Positions 8,841 to 17,396 of a stretch of 64,000 bases of DNA are shown piece by piece. This stretch comes from Shewanella hanedai (GTDB lineage: Bacteria > Pseudomonadota > Gammaproteobacteria > Enterobacterales > Shewanellaceae). The translations under genes and the position numbers were made by a program. A model generated the notes under the pieces. The model was not told the DNA's origin. It ran no database searches and was given only the letters and a program-made list of their open reading frames with translations. Location: assembly GCF_007197645.1 (NCBI RefSeq), contig NZ_VKGK01000010.1, positions 1 through 64,000 on the forward strand. The letters are read 5' to 3'. Positions within the stretch are counted from its first letter, which is position 1; each line of letters begins with the position of its first letter.

Positions 8841-9920
8841 GTGGCAAATCAATTTCAGCAAGATAATCTTATCGGCCAGTCTAATGCCCTATTAGAAGTA
8901 CTAGAGCATGTTTCTCAAATTGCGCCGCTTTCCAAGCCCGTACTTATCATCGGTGAGCGAGGAACCGGTAAAGAGCTGATCGCCGAACGACTTCACTTCT
9001 TATCAAAGCGTTGGGATCAAAACTTTATTAAGCTCAACTGCTCCTCATTAAGTGAGAACTTACTCGAAAGTGAACTATTTGGCCATGATGCTGGTGCATT
9101 TACTGGCGCAAATAAAAAACATGAAGGCCGTTTTGAGCGCGCTGATGGTGGCACACTTTTTCTCGATGAATTAGCCAATACTTCAGGTTTGATCCAAGAA
9201 AAACTGCTAAGAGTAATTGAATATGGTGAGTTTGAGCGTGTCGGGGGCAGTAAAACGGTTCAAACTAATGTCAGACTCGTCTGCGCCGCCAATGAAGATC
9301 TCCCCTCTTTAGCCGAAGCCGGAGAGTTTCGTGCTGATCTACTCGACCGTTTAGCTTTTGATGTGATCACCTTGCCTCCATTACGACACCGTAAAGAGGA
9401 TATAAAGCCACTGGCAGAATACTTTGCCGTAGGCATGGCCAGACAATTGAAGATGGAATTGTTTGAAGGCTTCAGCCTTTCGGCTATGCAACAACTCATG
9501 GATCACCCTTGGCCAGGAAATATACGTGAGCTGAAAAACGTTGTAGAGCGCAGTGTCTACCGTAATGCTGAAAGTGAAGCAGCCATTGAAAACATCATTC
9601 TAGATCCATTTGCATCTCCATACCGTCCAACCACCAGAGTTAAAACGATTGAACGTCAACAATCACAAGCCAACGTTGAAACGAGTAGTGTACAAACATC
9701 AACCAATGCAGAGCCGACTCAAATGAGTAGCTCCTCTTCACTCCCACCTGCGTTCCCCATCGATTTTAAAGAGCATTGTGAAGGACTTGAAGTCATCTTA
9801 CTCAAACAAGCGCTAGAGGCTGGCCAATACAATCAGAAGAAAACTGCGGAATTATTAGGACTAAGTTATCACCAACTACGAGGGATATTGAAAAAATACA
9901 ACCTACTGGATAAAGCATGA
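8841..9920 (+). CDS. pspF: Phage shock operon transcriptional activator PspF
   Basis: 359 aa with a GTG start; alignment from memory with E. coli PspF, whose N-terminus resembles MANQFQQDNLIGQSNALLE, supports it. Walker A is GERGTGKE (39-46), the sigma-54 contact loop GAFTGA is at 85-90 and Walker B (GTLFLDE) is at 104-110. A Fis-type helix-turn-helix ends the protein (NQKKTAELLGLSYHQLRGIL). As in other PspF proteins there is no N-terminal sensor domain; control is by PspA binding. It is divergent from pspA. A linker rich in Ser, Thr and Gln (about residues 265-305) separates the AAA+ and HTH domains. Confidence 0.95.
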   Translation: MANQFQQDNLIGQSNALLEVLEHVSQIAPLSKPVLIIGERGTGKELIAERLHFLSKRWDQNFIKLNCSSLSENLLESELFGHDAGAFTGANKKHEGRFERADGGTLFLDELANTSGLIQEKLLRVIEYGEFERVGGSKTVQTNVRLVCAANEDLPSLAEAGEFRADLLDRLAFDVITLPPLRHRKEDIKPLAEYFAVGMARQLKMELFEGFSLSAMQQLMDHPWPGNIRELKNVVERSVYRNAESEAAIENIILDPFASPYRPTTRVKTIERQQSQANVETSSVQTSTNAEPTQMSSSSSLPPAFPIDFKEHCEGLEVILLKQALEAGQYNQKKTAELLGLSYHQLRGILKKYNLLDKA

Positions 9921-10005
9921 TTTGTTTTAATAACATAAGCACATTGCTCATCTGTCTGCTGCACTGTTAAAATGATTGCCTAAGTCCAGAAAAAATGAAT
10001 ATTTG

Positions 10006-11649
10006 ATGAGCATGCTGATAAAGCGTCTATCTCGATACGCCATGGTCACTTGTCTAGGCGTGCTTGCTGTAGGGTGTGGTCCCCAACGCGTACCACCAGG
10101 TTTGGTGTATTGCTCTGAAGGGAATCCAGAATCTTTTAATCCCCAGTTAGTGACTTCCGGAACAACTGTCGATGCCACATCACAACAGCTCTATAATAGC
10201 TTGGTCGATTATGATGCTAAATCGGGAAGAATTACCCCATCTCTTGCCACTGATTGGCTGATTAGTGATGATGAACTCACCTATACATTTACCTTACGTA
10301 AAGGTGTCGACTTTCACCAATCCATTGATTTCACGCCGAGCAGACAGTTTAATGCTGATGACGTACTCTTTTCTTTTAATCGAGTCATCGATACAAATCA
10401 CCCCTATCATTCCGTATCAAAGACAGGTTACCCCTTCTTTCAAAGTATCGGGTTTGACAAGCAGATCAACCTCATTGAAAAAATCTCAGATGATAAAGTC
10501 GCCTTCCATCTCAACGCTCGTGATGCTTCATTTCTCTCTAACCTAGCCTCAGGATTCGCCGTTATTCTATCCGAGGAATACGCAGATGGGTTGGCCATAC
10601 GCGGTGAAAAAGAAAAAATCGATAGACTTCCCATTGGTACAGGTCCATTTCAACTCATTAAATATGTGAAAAACGAGTATATTCGTTACCACAGAAATGA
10701 GCATTATTGGCGCACTTTACCGAAATCTGAAATGCTGGTATTTGATATCACGCCAAAAAGTACTTCACGATTAGCAAAACTGATCACCGGAGATTGCAGT
10801 GTTTCTGCGCTTCCAAAAGCGGGTGAACTAGAGGTTATCTTGGCCCATGATGAGTTAGTCATAGACTCACAACCCGGGTTTAATGTCGCTTTTTGGGCTT
10901 TTAATACTCAAAAACCGCCTTTTGATGATGTCAGAGTAAGAAAAGCATTAGCCCATGCGGTCGATAGAGAAAACATACTCCGTGTGGTCTACCAAAAAAC
11001 AGCCGTGAATGCGACGGGATTGTTACCGCCGATGTCATGGGCATATTCAGAAAATAAGCCGATTATCAATTATGATCCCGAGGAGGCTAAGCGTCTACTC
11101 AAAGAAGCAAATATCACCAAGTTAAGCATTGATATATGGGCCATGCCTGTTGCGCGCATTTACAATCCAAATGCCTTGAAAACCGCTGAATTGATCCAAG
11201 CTGATCTGGCTAATATCGACGTAAAAGTAAATATCGTCAGCTATGACTGGAGTGTGTTTAACCAAAAACTGAGTCAACATAGTTACGACTCGGTACTCAT
11301 CGGTTGGACTGCAGATAATAGTGACCCAGATAATTTCTTTACCCCCATACTAAGCTGCTCATCAGTAACATCGAGCAGTAATCGCTCTCGTTGGTGTCAC
11401 CCAGATTTGGATCTGATTTTAGCTCAAGCACGATCCACTACGAACATAGAGGAGCGGAAAAAATTCTATCAAGCAGCTGAGGCCATTTTTGCGTCACAGC
11501 TTCCTATGCTCCCACTCGCCCATGCAACAAAACTCGCATTTAAGCATAAGGGCGTCAGCGAAATGGAGTTAACACCCTTTGGGGGCATTTCATTCACGGG
11601 AACGGAAGAAAGTGCTAATCAGAATAAACCCAAAGAGGAGCTAAGATAA
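10006..11649 (+). CDS. sapA: SapA peptide ABC transporter, periplasmic binding lipoprotein
   Basis: 547 aa from ATG 10006; a TTG further upstream (9976) is a less likely start. The N-terminal signal ends in a lipobox with Cys24 (LAVGCG), so the protein is probably lipidated. The remainder is a family 5 extracellular solute-binding protein of the OppA/DppA fold (YNSLVDYD, RPTI-like core, IGTGPFQLIKY, WTADNSDPDNFF). Sap transporters take up peptides and, in enteric bacteria, contribute to resistance to antimicrobial peptides and to potassium and putrescine traffic; which role applies here is unknown. It is first of the sapABCDF operon, its stop overlapping the sapB start by 1 nt. Confidence 0.88.
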   Translation: MSMLIKRLSRYAMVTCLGVLAVGCGPQRVPPGLVYCSEGNPESFNPQLVTSGTTVDATSQQLYNSLVDYDAKSGRITPSLATDWLISDDELTYTFTLRKGVDFHQSIDFTPSRQFNADDVLFSFNRVIDTNHPYHSVSKTGYPFFQSIGFDKQINLIEKISDDKVAFHLNARDASFLSNLASGFAVILSEEYADGLAIRGEKEKIDRLPIGTGPFQLIKYVKNEYIRYHRNEHYWRTLPKSEMLVFDITPKSTSRLAKLITGDCSVSALPKAGELEVILAHDELVIDSQPGFNVAFWAFNTQKPPFDDVRVRKALAHAVDRENILRVVYQKTAVNATGLLPPMSWAYSENKPIINYDPEEAKRLLKEANITKLSIDIWAMPVARIYNPNALKTAELIQADLANIDVKVNIVSYDWSVFNQKLSQHSYDSVLIGWTADNSDPDNFFTPILSCSSVTSSSNRSRWCHPDLDLILAQARSTTNIEERKKFYQAAEAIFASQLPMLPLAHATKLAFKHKGVSEMELTPFGGISFTGTEESANQNKPKEELR

Positions 11650-12680
11650 TGGTCCGCTATCTGTTACGAAGGCTGAATCTGTTTTTAGCCACCTCATTAG
11701 TGCTATTTATTGTGTTATTTATTGTGACCAACCAGTTCCCTGTTGAACAACGATTCGCACTCACAGGCATACAGTCACCTAATGCCCAACAAATTGCCCA
11801 AATAGAGACTGATTTTAATTTAAATAGCGGCGTTTTTAATCAATTCATCGCCTATCTACAACAAAGACTCAGCGGTAACCTTGGTATTTCAGCCACCTCT
11901 CAGCGACCTGTCGCCGATGAGCTGGCGTCAGTGCTTCCAGCCACTTTTGAACTTGCTGCCGTATCAGGAACGCTCGCGCTAATGTTCGGTTTACCTCTCG
12001 GTATTCTCGCATCACTCAGTCGACATAAAGTGACCCAACACACCATCATGGCGATCACATTAACGGGTTACTCTATCCCAGTATTCTGGTTAGGATTAAC
12101 CTTATCTCTTTGGTTCGGTGTTGAGCTGGGCTGGCTCCCCATCTCCGGACGACTCAATCTGCTCTATGAGATAGAACCCGTTACTGGTTTTATGTTAGTC
12201 GACACCTTATTATCCACATCGCCTTACAGTACCTCAGCATTTTTCGATGCAGTATTGCATATTATTTTGCCCGCTATCACTCTCGCTGTTTTACCTTTTA
12301 CGGTTGTCGTCAGGATCACTCGTTCCGCGATGATGACCATCATGGATCAAACCTATATAAAGGCAGCTGAAGCAAGAGGTTTGCACACGTCCAGAATCGT
12401 ATTGCGACATGCTTTACCAAACGCTGTGATCCCTGTGATAAAGAGTTTAGGCTTGATGTTAGGCTCGTTTGCGAGTTATGCCATGGTCGTGGAGGTCATT
12501 TTTGCTTGGCCAGGGATCGGGTCTTGGCTCGTCGCTGGAATATACCAGCGAGATTACACTGTTATTCAAGGTGGCGTACTCGCGGTAGCTCTGATCATCA
12601 TCTTTCTCAGCATCATGATAGAAGTGTTACACACAAGCATTAACCCGCTTAGTAGGAAAGAACTTTATGCCTCAAATTAA
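11649..12680 (+). CDS. sapB: SapB peptide ABC transporter permease
   Basis: 343 aa. This is an OppB-type binding-protein-dependent permease with six predicted membrane segments and the cytoplasmic EAA loop near residues 240-260 (AEARGLHTSRIVLRHALPN) that contacts the ATPases SapD and SapF. The start overlaps the sapA stop, and the end overlaps sapC by 14 nt, so the genes are translationally coupled. Confidence 0.92.
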   Translation: MVRYLLRRLNLFLATSLVLFIVLFIVTNQFPVEQRFALTGIQSPNAQQIAQIETDFNLNSGVFNQFIAYLQQRLSGNLGISATSQRPVADELASVLPATFELAAVSGTLALMFGLPLGILASLSRHKVTQHTIMAITLTGYSIPVFWLGLTLSLWFGVELGWLPISGRLNLLYEIEPVTGFMLVDTLLSTSPYSTSAFFDAVLHIILPAITLAVLPFTVVVRITRSAMMTIMDQTYIKAAEARGLHTSRIVLRHALPNAVIPVIKSLGLMLGSFASYAMVVEVIFAWPGIGSWLVAGIYQRDYTVIQGGVLAVALIIIFLSIMIEVLHTSINPLSRKELYASN

Positions 12681-13557
12681 GGTCTATCAGGGAGATGAAA
12701 TTCCATCCCCAATGCGCAAAATCTGGCTCACCTTTGCTGACAATCCGTTTGCATTTGCAGGTTTATGGGCTGTTGCTGGATTTTTATTACTGGCAGTGTT
12801 TGGTCCTTTAATCGCCCCTTATAGCGCGGAACATCAAGATCCACAGGCGCTATTATTAGCACCATCTTGGGATCCGGCCGGCACGGTAGAACACTTTCTA
12901 GGAACTGATGATCTAGGAAGAGATATCTTTAGTCGACTACTCCATGGCGCCCATCTCACATTTGGCGTGGCATTAGGCATAGTATTAACCTCACTTGTAC
13001 TTGGTTTTATCATTGGTTCAATTTCTGGCATGATGAAAGGGTTAAAGTCGAGTATTTTGAGCCATCTTCTTGATGCCTTGCTCTCTATTCCTTCCCTCTT
13101 GATGGCTATCTTAGTCGTCGCCGTAATGGGACCAGGACTGAATAATGTCTTTTGGGCCGTGGGCATTGCGCTCACTCCCCAATTCGTTCGTGCGATACAT
13201 CAAGCTATACATGAAGAGCTGCAAAAAGAGTATGTCAAAGCGGCCAAGTTAGATGGCGCAAACCCAATACAAATATTCTGGTATGTGATCATGCCAAATG
13301 TGTGGGATACGGTTATTATTCAAACAACATTAGGGATCTCAGCAGCAATATTGGATATTGCAGCACTGGGGTTTCTGAACTTAGGGGCACAAGCACCGAG
13401 TCCGGAATGGGGTGCGATGGTCTCACAGGGAATGGATAACATTTTAACCGCCCCTTGGACAGTGACAATTCCTGGGGTTGCTATTTTGTGTAGTGTCCTC
13501 GCCATTAATTTAGTCGGTGACGGCTTAAGATCGGCGCTGTCGCCGATCAATAACTAA
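12667..13557 (+). CDS. sapC: SapC peptide ABC transporter permease
   Basis: 296 aa. This is an OppC-type permease: an N-terminal cytoplasmic stretch and first helix, then LGTDDLGRDIFSRLLHGA, the conserved OppC_N to BPD_transp junction, and five further helices. The EAA loop is AAKLDGANPIQIFWYVIMPN. It pairs with SapB to form the inner-membrane channel. A 16-bp gap separates it from sapD. Confidence 0.92.
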   Translation: MPQIKVYQGDEIPSPMRKIWLTFADNPFAFAGLWAVAGFLLLAVFGPLIAPYSAEHQDPQALLLAPSWDPAGTVEHFLGTDDLGRDIFSRLLHGAHLTFGVALGIVLTSLVLGFIIGSISGMMKGLKSSILSHLLDALLSIPSLLMAILVVAVMGPGLNNVFWAVGIALTPQFVRAIHQAIHEELQKEYVKAAKLDGANPIQIFWYVIMPNVWDTVIIQTTLGISAAILDIAALGFLNLGAQAPSPEWGAMVSQGMDNILTAPWTVTIPGVAILCSVLAINLVGDGLRSALSPINN

Positions 13558-13573
13558 GTCTCTATTAGATATT

Positions 13574-14587
13574 ATGCCTCTACTCGATATTCGTAATTTA
13601 ACCATAGAGCTCGATACACCTCACGGGCGTGTCAAAGCACTCGAACGAGTCAGCCTGACCATTAATGCCGCTGAAATCCACGGACTAGTCGGTGAGTCTG
13701 GTTCTGGCCGTAGTTTGCTTGCTCGAGCCATACTGGGGATCCCTGGGCATAACTGGAGCATTACAGCTGATCGTATGATGTGGGATGGGCGTAACTTACT
13801 TGAGATGAGTTCAAAGCAACGGCGTAATTTGATGGGCAGCGAGATATCCATGATATTCCAAGACCCTTCAAGTAGCCTAGATCCTGTCATCAGTGTCGGC
13901 GCGCAGTTAATTGAATCAATGCCTGCACATAAGCAAACACCATTTTGGCGCAGAACCAAGAAGAAAAAACAAACCGCCGAAAAGTGGCTTCATAAAGTTG
14001 GGATTAAAAATACCGAACGAGTGATGTCGAGTTATGCGTGGGAATTGTCTGAAGGTGAATGTCAGAAAGTCATGATCGCAATGGCTGTTGCCAATCAACC
14101 TCGATTACTCATCGCCGATGAACCGACAAACTCCATGGAAATACAAACTCAAGCACAGATCTTCAGACTCTTGAGTAAACTGAACCAACTTCAAGGTGTA
14201 TCAATACTGCTTATCAGCCATGAGTTAGAGACCTTGTCCATGTGGTGCGACCAACTGTCGGTTATGTACTGTGGCCAAATTATGGAGTCAGGACCAACGT
14301 CAGAGATCGTCGCTCAGCCCTATCACCCTTACACTAAAGCCTTACTAGATAACATTCCAAACTATTCAGGCGAGATGAACCATAAGAGTATCATGCCGAC
14401 CTTGCGGGGATCTGCTCCAGCGTTGCAGCATCTTCCCATTGGTTGCCGATTAGGTCCCAGATGCCCCGAAGCGCAGAAAAAATGTGTGAATAAGCCCAAC
14501 CTTTGCCACAAAAAGAATCGCTATTTCGCATGCCATTTTCCGTACCATGAAGAGCAATGTAATGACGAGTCCACTGCTTCAAGTTAA
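13574..14587 (+). CDS. sapD: SapD peptide ABC transporter ATP-binding protein, with Arg in Walker A
   Basis: 337 aa, an OppD-like ATPase with the C-terminal Cys-rich oligopeptide-transport extension (CRLGPRCPEAQKKC, then C and C further on), which often binds an iron-sulfur or metal center in this subfamily. The Walker A motif reads GESGSGRS, with CGT (Arg) where the catalytic Lys is expected. Walker B (RLLIADEPT) and the switch His (LLISHE) are intact. The signature LSEGE departs from LSGGQ, but SapD of E. coli is similar there. The Arg may lower ATPase activity at one of the two sites, leaving SapF as the main motor. Confidence 0.9.
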   Translation: MPLLDIRNLTIELDTPHGRVKALERVSLTINAAEIHGLVGESGSGRSLLARAILGIPGHNWSITADRMMWDGRNLLEMSSKQRRNLMGSEISMIFQDPSSSLDPVISVGAQLIESMPAHKQTPFWRRTKKKKQTAEKWLHKVGIKNTERVMSSYAWELSEGECQKVMIAMAVANQPRLLIADEPTNSMEIQTQAQIFRLLSKLNQLQGVSILLISHELETLSMWCDQLSVMYCGQIMESGPTSEIVAQPYHPYTKALLDNIPNYSGEMNHKSIMPTLRGSAPALQHLPIGCRLGPRCPEAQKKCVNKPNLCHKKNRYFACHFPYHEEQCNDESTASS

Positions 14588-15350
14588 TAAGTTAAGTAAA
14601 CGTTTCGAGACGGGTTACAAGGGATTCAAGCGTACTTATAATCAAGCGCTACACCCGGTTTCATTTGTTTTGAACAGAGGTGAGACCTTAGCCATTGTCG
14701 GTGAAGCAGGCTCAGGTAAAAGTACGCTTGCCCGTATTTTGGTCGGCGCTGAAGTCAGAACAACCGGAGAAATCCTCTTTGAAGGTGAAGCCTTAGAGCT
14801 CAGAAACCTCAAACAAAGGTGTAGGTTGATTAGAATGATTTTCCAAGATCCTAATACCTCACTTAACCCCAGATTAACCATTGGGGAACTTCTCGATGAA
14901 CCGTTAAAGTTCAATACTGATCTCGACGTTCAAGCACGAAAAGCACAAGTCATAGATACATTGAGAAAAGTTGGGTTATTACCTGAACATGCTGAGTTTT
15001 ACCCTCACATGATTTCAGAAGGCATGAAACAGCGAGTCGCCGTTGCGCGTGCGTTAATGCTGAATCCAAAAATCATCATCGCAGATGAGGCCTTAACAGC
15101 ACTCGATCTTTCGGTTCGTTCTCAAATTTTAAACCTGCTACTGAAATTGCAAAAAGAGATGGGACTTTCCTATATTTTTGTTTCCCACAACCTAAGTATT
15201 ATTAGGCACTTCAGTGACAAAATAATGGTGTTACACAAGGGTGAAATGGTTGAAAAGGCCACAACAGAAAATCTGTTTAATTCACCTCAACATGAATACA
15301 CACAAAGATTACTCCAACAACAAGACTTACTGAACCATAAGCGGGGATGA
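14562..15350 (+). CDS. sapF: SapF peptide ABC transporter ATP-binding protein
   Basis: 262 aa from ATG 14562 (MTSPLLQV); an in-frame ATG at 14547 is possible. Both overlap the end of sapD. Walker A (GEAGSGKST) is canonical, the Q-loop is MIFQDPNTSLNPR, the signature is ISEGMKQR and Walker B is PKIIIADEAL, followed by the switch His in IFVSHN. It forms the ATPase heterodimer with SapD. It is the last gene of the operon. Confidence 0.92.
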   Translation: MTSPLLQVNKLSKRFETGYKGFKRTYNQALHPVSFVLNRGETLAIVGEAGSGKSTLARILVGAEVRTTGEILFEGEALELRNLKQRCRLIRMIFQDPNTSLNPRLTIGELLDEPLKFNTDLDVQARKAQVIDTLRKVGLLPEHAEFYPHMISEGMKQRVAVARALMLNPKIIIADEALTALDLSVRSQILNLLLKLQKEMGLSYIFVSHNLSIIRHFSDKIMVLHKGEMVEKATTENLFNSPQHEYTQRLLQQQDLLNHKRG

Positions 15351-15398
15351 TTGGTATCACTGCTCCAACCACTCACTATTTAGGGATATTTAATCAAA

Positions 15399-15445
15399 AA
15401 AAAGTGTCTTTTTCCCTTTGATTAATTATCCTATCGACACTTTTT
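15399..15445 (+). terminator. Long-loop hairpin with T-tail between sapF and fabV
   Basis: The arms AAAAAGTGTC and GACACTTTTT (10 bp) enclose a 27-nt loop; T residues form the descending arm. It could terminate the sap transcript or, as it ends only 16 bp before fabV, be a 5' UTR structure of fabV. The long loop makes a simple terminator less certain. Confidence 0.45.
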
Positions 15446-15461
15446 AAAGAGAAGCAGAAAA

Positions 15462-16664
15462 ATGATAATTAAACCTAAAACACGTGGCTTTATCTGTACC
15501 ACCACTCATCCTGTCGGTTGTGAGGCCAATGTACTCGAACAAATCAATACAACTAAAGCTAAAGGTGCCATCAAAAATGGACCGAAAAAAGTATTAGTTA
15601 TCGGTTCTTCTAGTGGCTATGGTCTATCTTCACGTATCGCTGCTGCATTTGGTAGTGGGGCTGCAACTCTAGGTGTCTTTTTTGAAAAGCCTGGAACAGG
15701 AAAAAAGCCAGGTACAGCAGGTTGGTATAACTCAGCAGCATTCGATAAGTTTGCAAAAGCTGAAGGTCTATATTCTAAAAGCATCAATGGTGATGCGTTT
15801 AGTCATGAAGCAAAACAGAAAGCGATAGACATCATCAAAGCTGATCTTGGTCAAATTGATATGGTGGTCTACTCACTCGCGTCTCCTGTGCGTAAACTGC
15901 CTGACTCTGGCGAGCTTATTCGCTCATCGCTTAAGCCTATCGGCACGACTTACACTGCAACGGCTGTTGACACCAATAAAGACTTAATCATCGCAACTAG
16001 CGTAGAGCCAGCAACAGAGCAAGAGATCCAAGATACTGTCACAGTGATGGGTGGAGAAGATTGGGAGCTTTGGTTAGCAGCCCTTTCCGACGCTGGTGTA
16101 CTCGCTGATGGCTGTAAGACAGTGGCATACAGCTATATAGGCACTGAACTGACTTGGCCTATCTACTGGCATGGTGCTCTTGGCAAAGCCAAAATGGATT
16201 TAGACCGTGCAGCTAACGCATTAAATGACAAGCTATCTGTCACTGGCGGTAGTGCTAATGTTGCAGTGCTTAAAAGCGTTGTGACTCAGGCTAGCTCAGC
16301 CATTCCTGTCATGCCTCTTTACATCGCTATGGTCTTTAAAAAAATGCGCGAAGAGGGATTGCACGAAGGATGTATGGAACAGATTAATCGTATGTTTGCG
16401 GAACGTTTATACCGTGAAGACGGCCAAGCTCCAAAAGTCGACGATGCCAATCGCTTACGTTTAGATGACTGGGAACTGCGCGAAGAAATTCAGCAACATT
16501 GCCGCGACTTATGGCCATTAGTCACTACTGAGAACTTGAGTGAGTTAACTGATTATCGTGAATACAAAGATGAATTCTTAAAACTCTTCGGTTTTGGTAT
16601 TGAATCTGTAGATTACGAAGTCGATGTTAACCCTGAAGTAAATTTTGATGTAGAACAGTTTTAA
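15462..16664 (+). CDS. fabV: Trans-2-enoyl-ACP reductase (NADH) FabV
   Basis: 400 aa, the full family length. It begins [20 protein letters not shown], typical of FabV. It has the nucleotide-binding [13 protein letters not shown] loop and the Tyr-x8-Lys catalytic pair ([10 protein letters not shown], around residues 235-244), wider spaced than in FabI. The enzyme carries out the last reduction of each fatty-acid elongation cycle using NADH. FabV is naturally insensitive to triclosan. A ribosome site (AGAGAAG) precedes the ATG. It is monocistronic. Confidence 0.96.
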   Translation: MIIKPKTRGFICTTTHPVGCEANVLEQINTTKAKGAIKNGPKKVLVIGSSSGYGLSSRIAAAFGSGAATLGVFFEKPGTGKKPGTAGWYNSAAFDKFAKAEGLYSKSINGDAFSHEAKQKAIDIIKADLGQIDMVVYSLASPVRKLPDSGELIRSSLKPIGTTYTATAVDTNKDLIIATSVEPATEQEIQDTVTVMGGEDWELWLAALSDAGVLADGCKTVAYSYIGTELTWPIYWHGALGKAKMDLDRAANALNDKLSVTGGSANVAVLKSVVTQASSAIPVMPLYIAMVFKKMREEGLHEGCMEQINRMFAERLYREDGQAPKVDDANRLRLDDWELREEIQQHCRDLWPLVTTENLSELTDYREYKDEFLKLFGFGIESVDYEVDVNPEVNFDVEQF

Positions 16665-16700
16665 AAACAAACAGATACCTAGCTCAAAATAACGACTAAG

Positions 16701-16733
16701 ATGCGTCACTTCAAAAAGTGGCGCATTTTTTTA
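16701..16733 (+). terminator. Terminator after fabV
   Basis: The stem ATGCGTCACTT / AAGTGGCGCAT (one G-U pair, 4-nt loop) is followed by seven T residues. Confidence 0.9.
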
Positions 16734-16806
16734 AAAGTTAATTCCGTATTAACGCGTATTCCAATACAATTCTCGACTTAGGATTATATTAAGTAAGGTC
16801 AATAAA

Positions 16807-17016
16807 ATGAGAATCAGCGCACGTAATTCTTTGAACGGTAAGATTATTTCAATCTCTGAAGGTTCAGTAAACAATGAAGTGGTTATCGAACTTGCACCTG
16901 GTGTTGAAATTACCTCTGTGGTAACAAAAGCATCATGTGAGAGTTTAGGTCTTGAAGTGGGTGGCAACGCTTATGCTATCATCAAGGCAAGTAATGTGAT
17001 GGTTGCTGTAGATTAA
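16807..17016 (+). CDS. mop: Molbindin, single TOBE domain molybdate-binding protein
   Basis: 69 aa, a single Mop/TOBE domain: MRISARNSLNGKIISISEG, NNEVVIELAPGVEITSVVT, then LEVGGNAYAIIKASNVMVAVD. Molbindins assemble into hexamers that store or buffer molybdate or tungstate in the cytoplasm. Both flanks have terminators, so it is monocistronic. No molybdate transporter or cofactor gene is nearby. Confidence 0.9.
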   Translation: MRISARNSLNGKIISISEGSVNNEVVIELAPGVEITSVVTKASCESLGLEVGGNAYAIIKASNVMVAVD

Positions 17017-17042
17017 TAGCGACAACCAGATAGAACATTGTT

Positions 17043-17080
17043 CAATGCAATATACATAAAATATATTGCATTGTTTTTTC
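17043..17080 (+). terminator. Terminator after mop
   Basis: A perfect stem CAATGCAATAT / ATATTGCATTG with a short loop is followed by TTTTTTC. Confidence 0.9.
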
Positions 17081-17206
17081 TCGTAGTACTCACACTCACT
17101 CCCCCCAAATATTAATCAGTATTTAAACCATCCCCCCTGAAAACACTCTTAACAATCTCTTCTTTAGCAATCTGAAATTAATTTAATAGCAGACATATAC
17201 CTCACT

Positions 17207-17345
17207 ATGTTGTCTCCCTCCCGACTTGTCGATCGCCTTCCCAGTGCTGGAGCGGGTTCATAGCTCTGACTGCAATGGATTGTGGAAATTTGCAATCAAT
17301 ATCAGGAATATCTGGCACCCTGCGATCACGGATAAATACATCGTA
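17207..17345. repeat. Degenerate intergenic repeat related to 28189-28300
   Basis: The stretch includes CCCTGCGATCACGGATAAA with ATACATC following (17320-17343), which nearly matches 28256-28281 beyond folD. A GCAATGGATTGTGG core (17274-17287) recalls the XATGGATX hairpins of the other repeats in this window. The region 17081-17206 before it holds no gene or obvious signal. Confidence 0.5.
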
Positions 17346-17346
17346 T

Positions 17347-17375
17347 ATAAAAAAGGCCAGCAAATGCTGGCCTTT
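17347..17375 (-). terminator. Terminator after ppiD
   Basis: The stem GGCCAGCA / TGCTGGCC (17355-17372) has a 2-nt loop plus closing bases. On the minus strand it is followed by six U residues. Confidence 0.9.
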
Positions 17376-17396
17376 AAATTCATACTTATTCAGATC

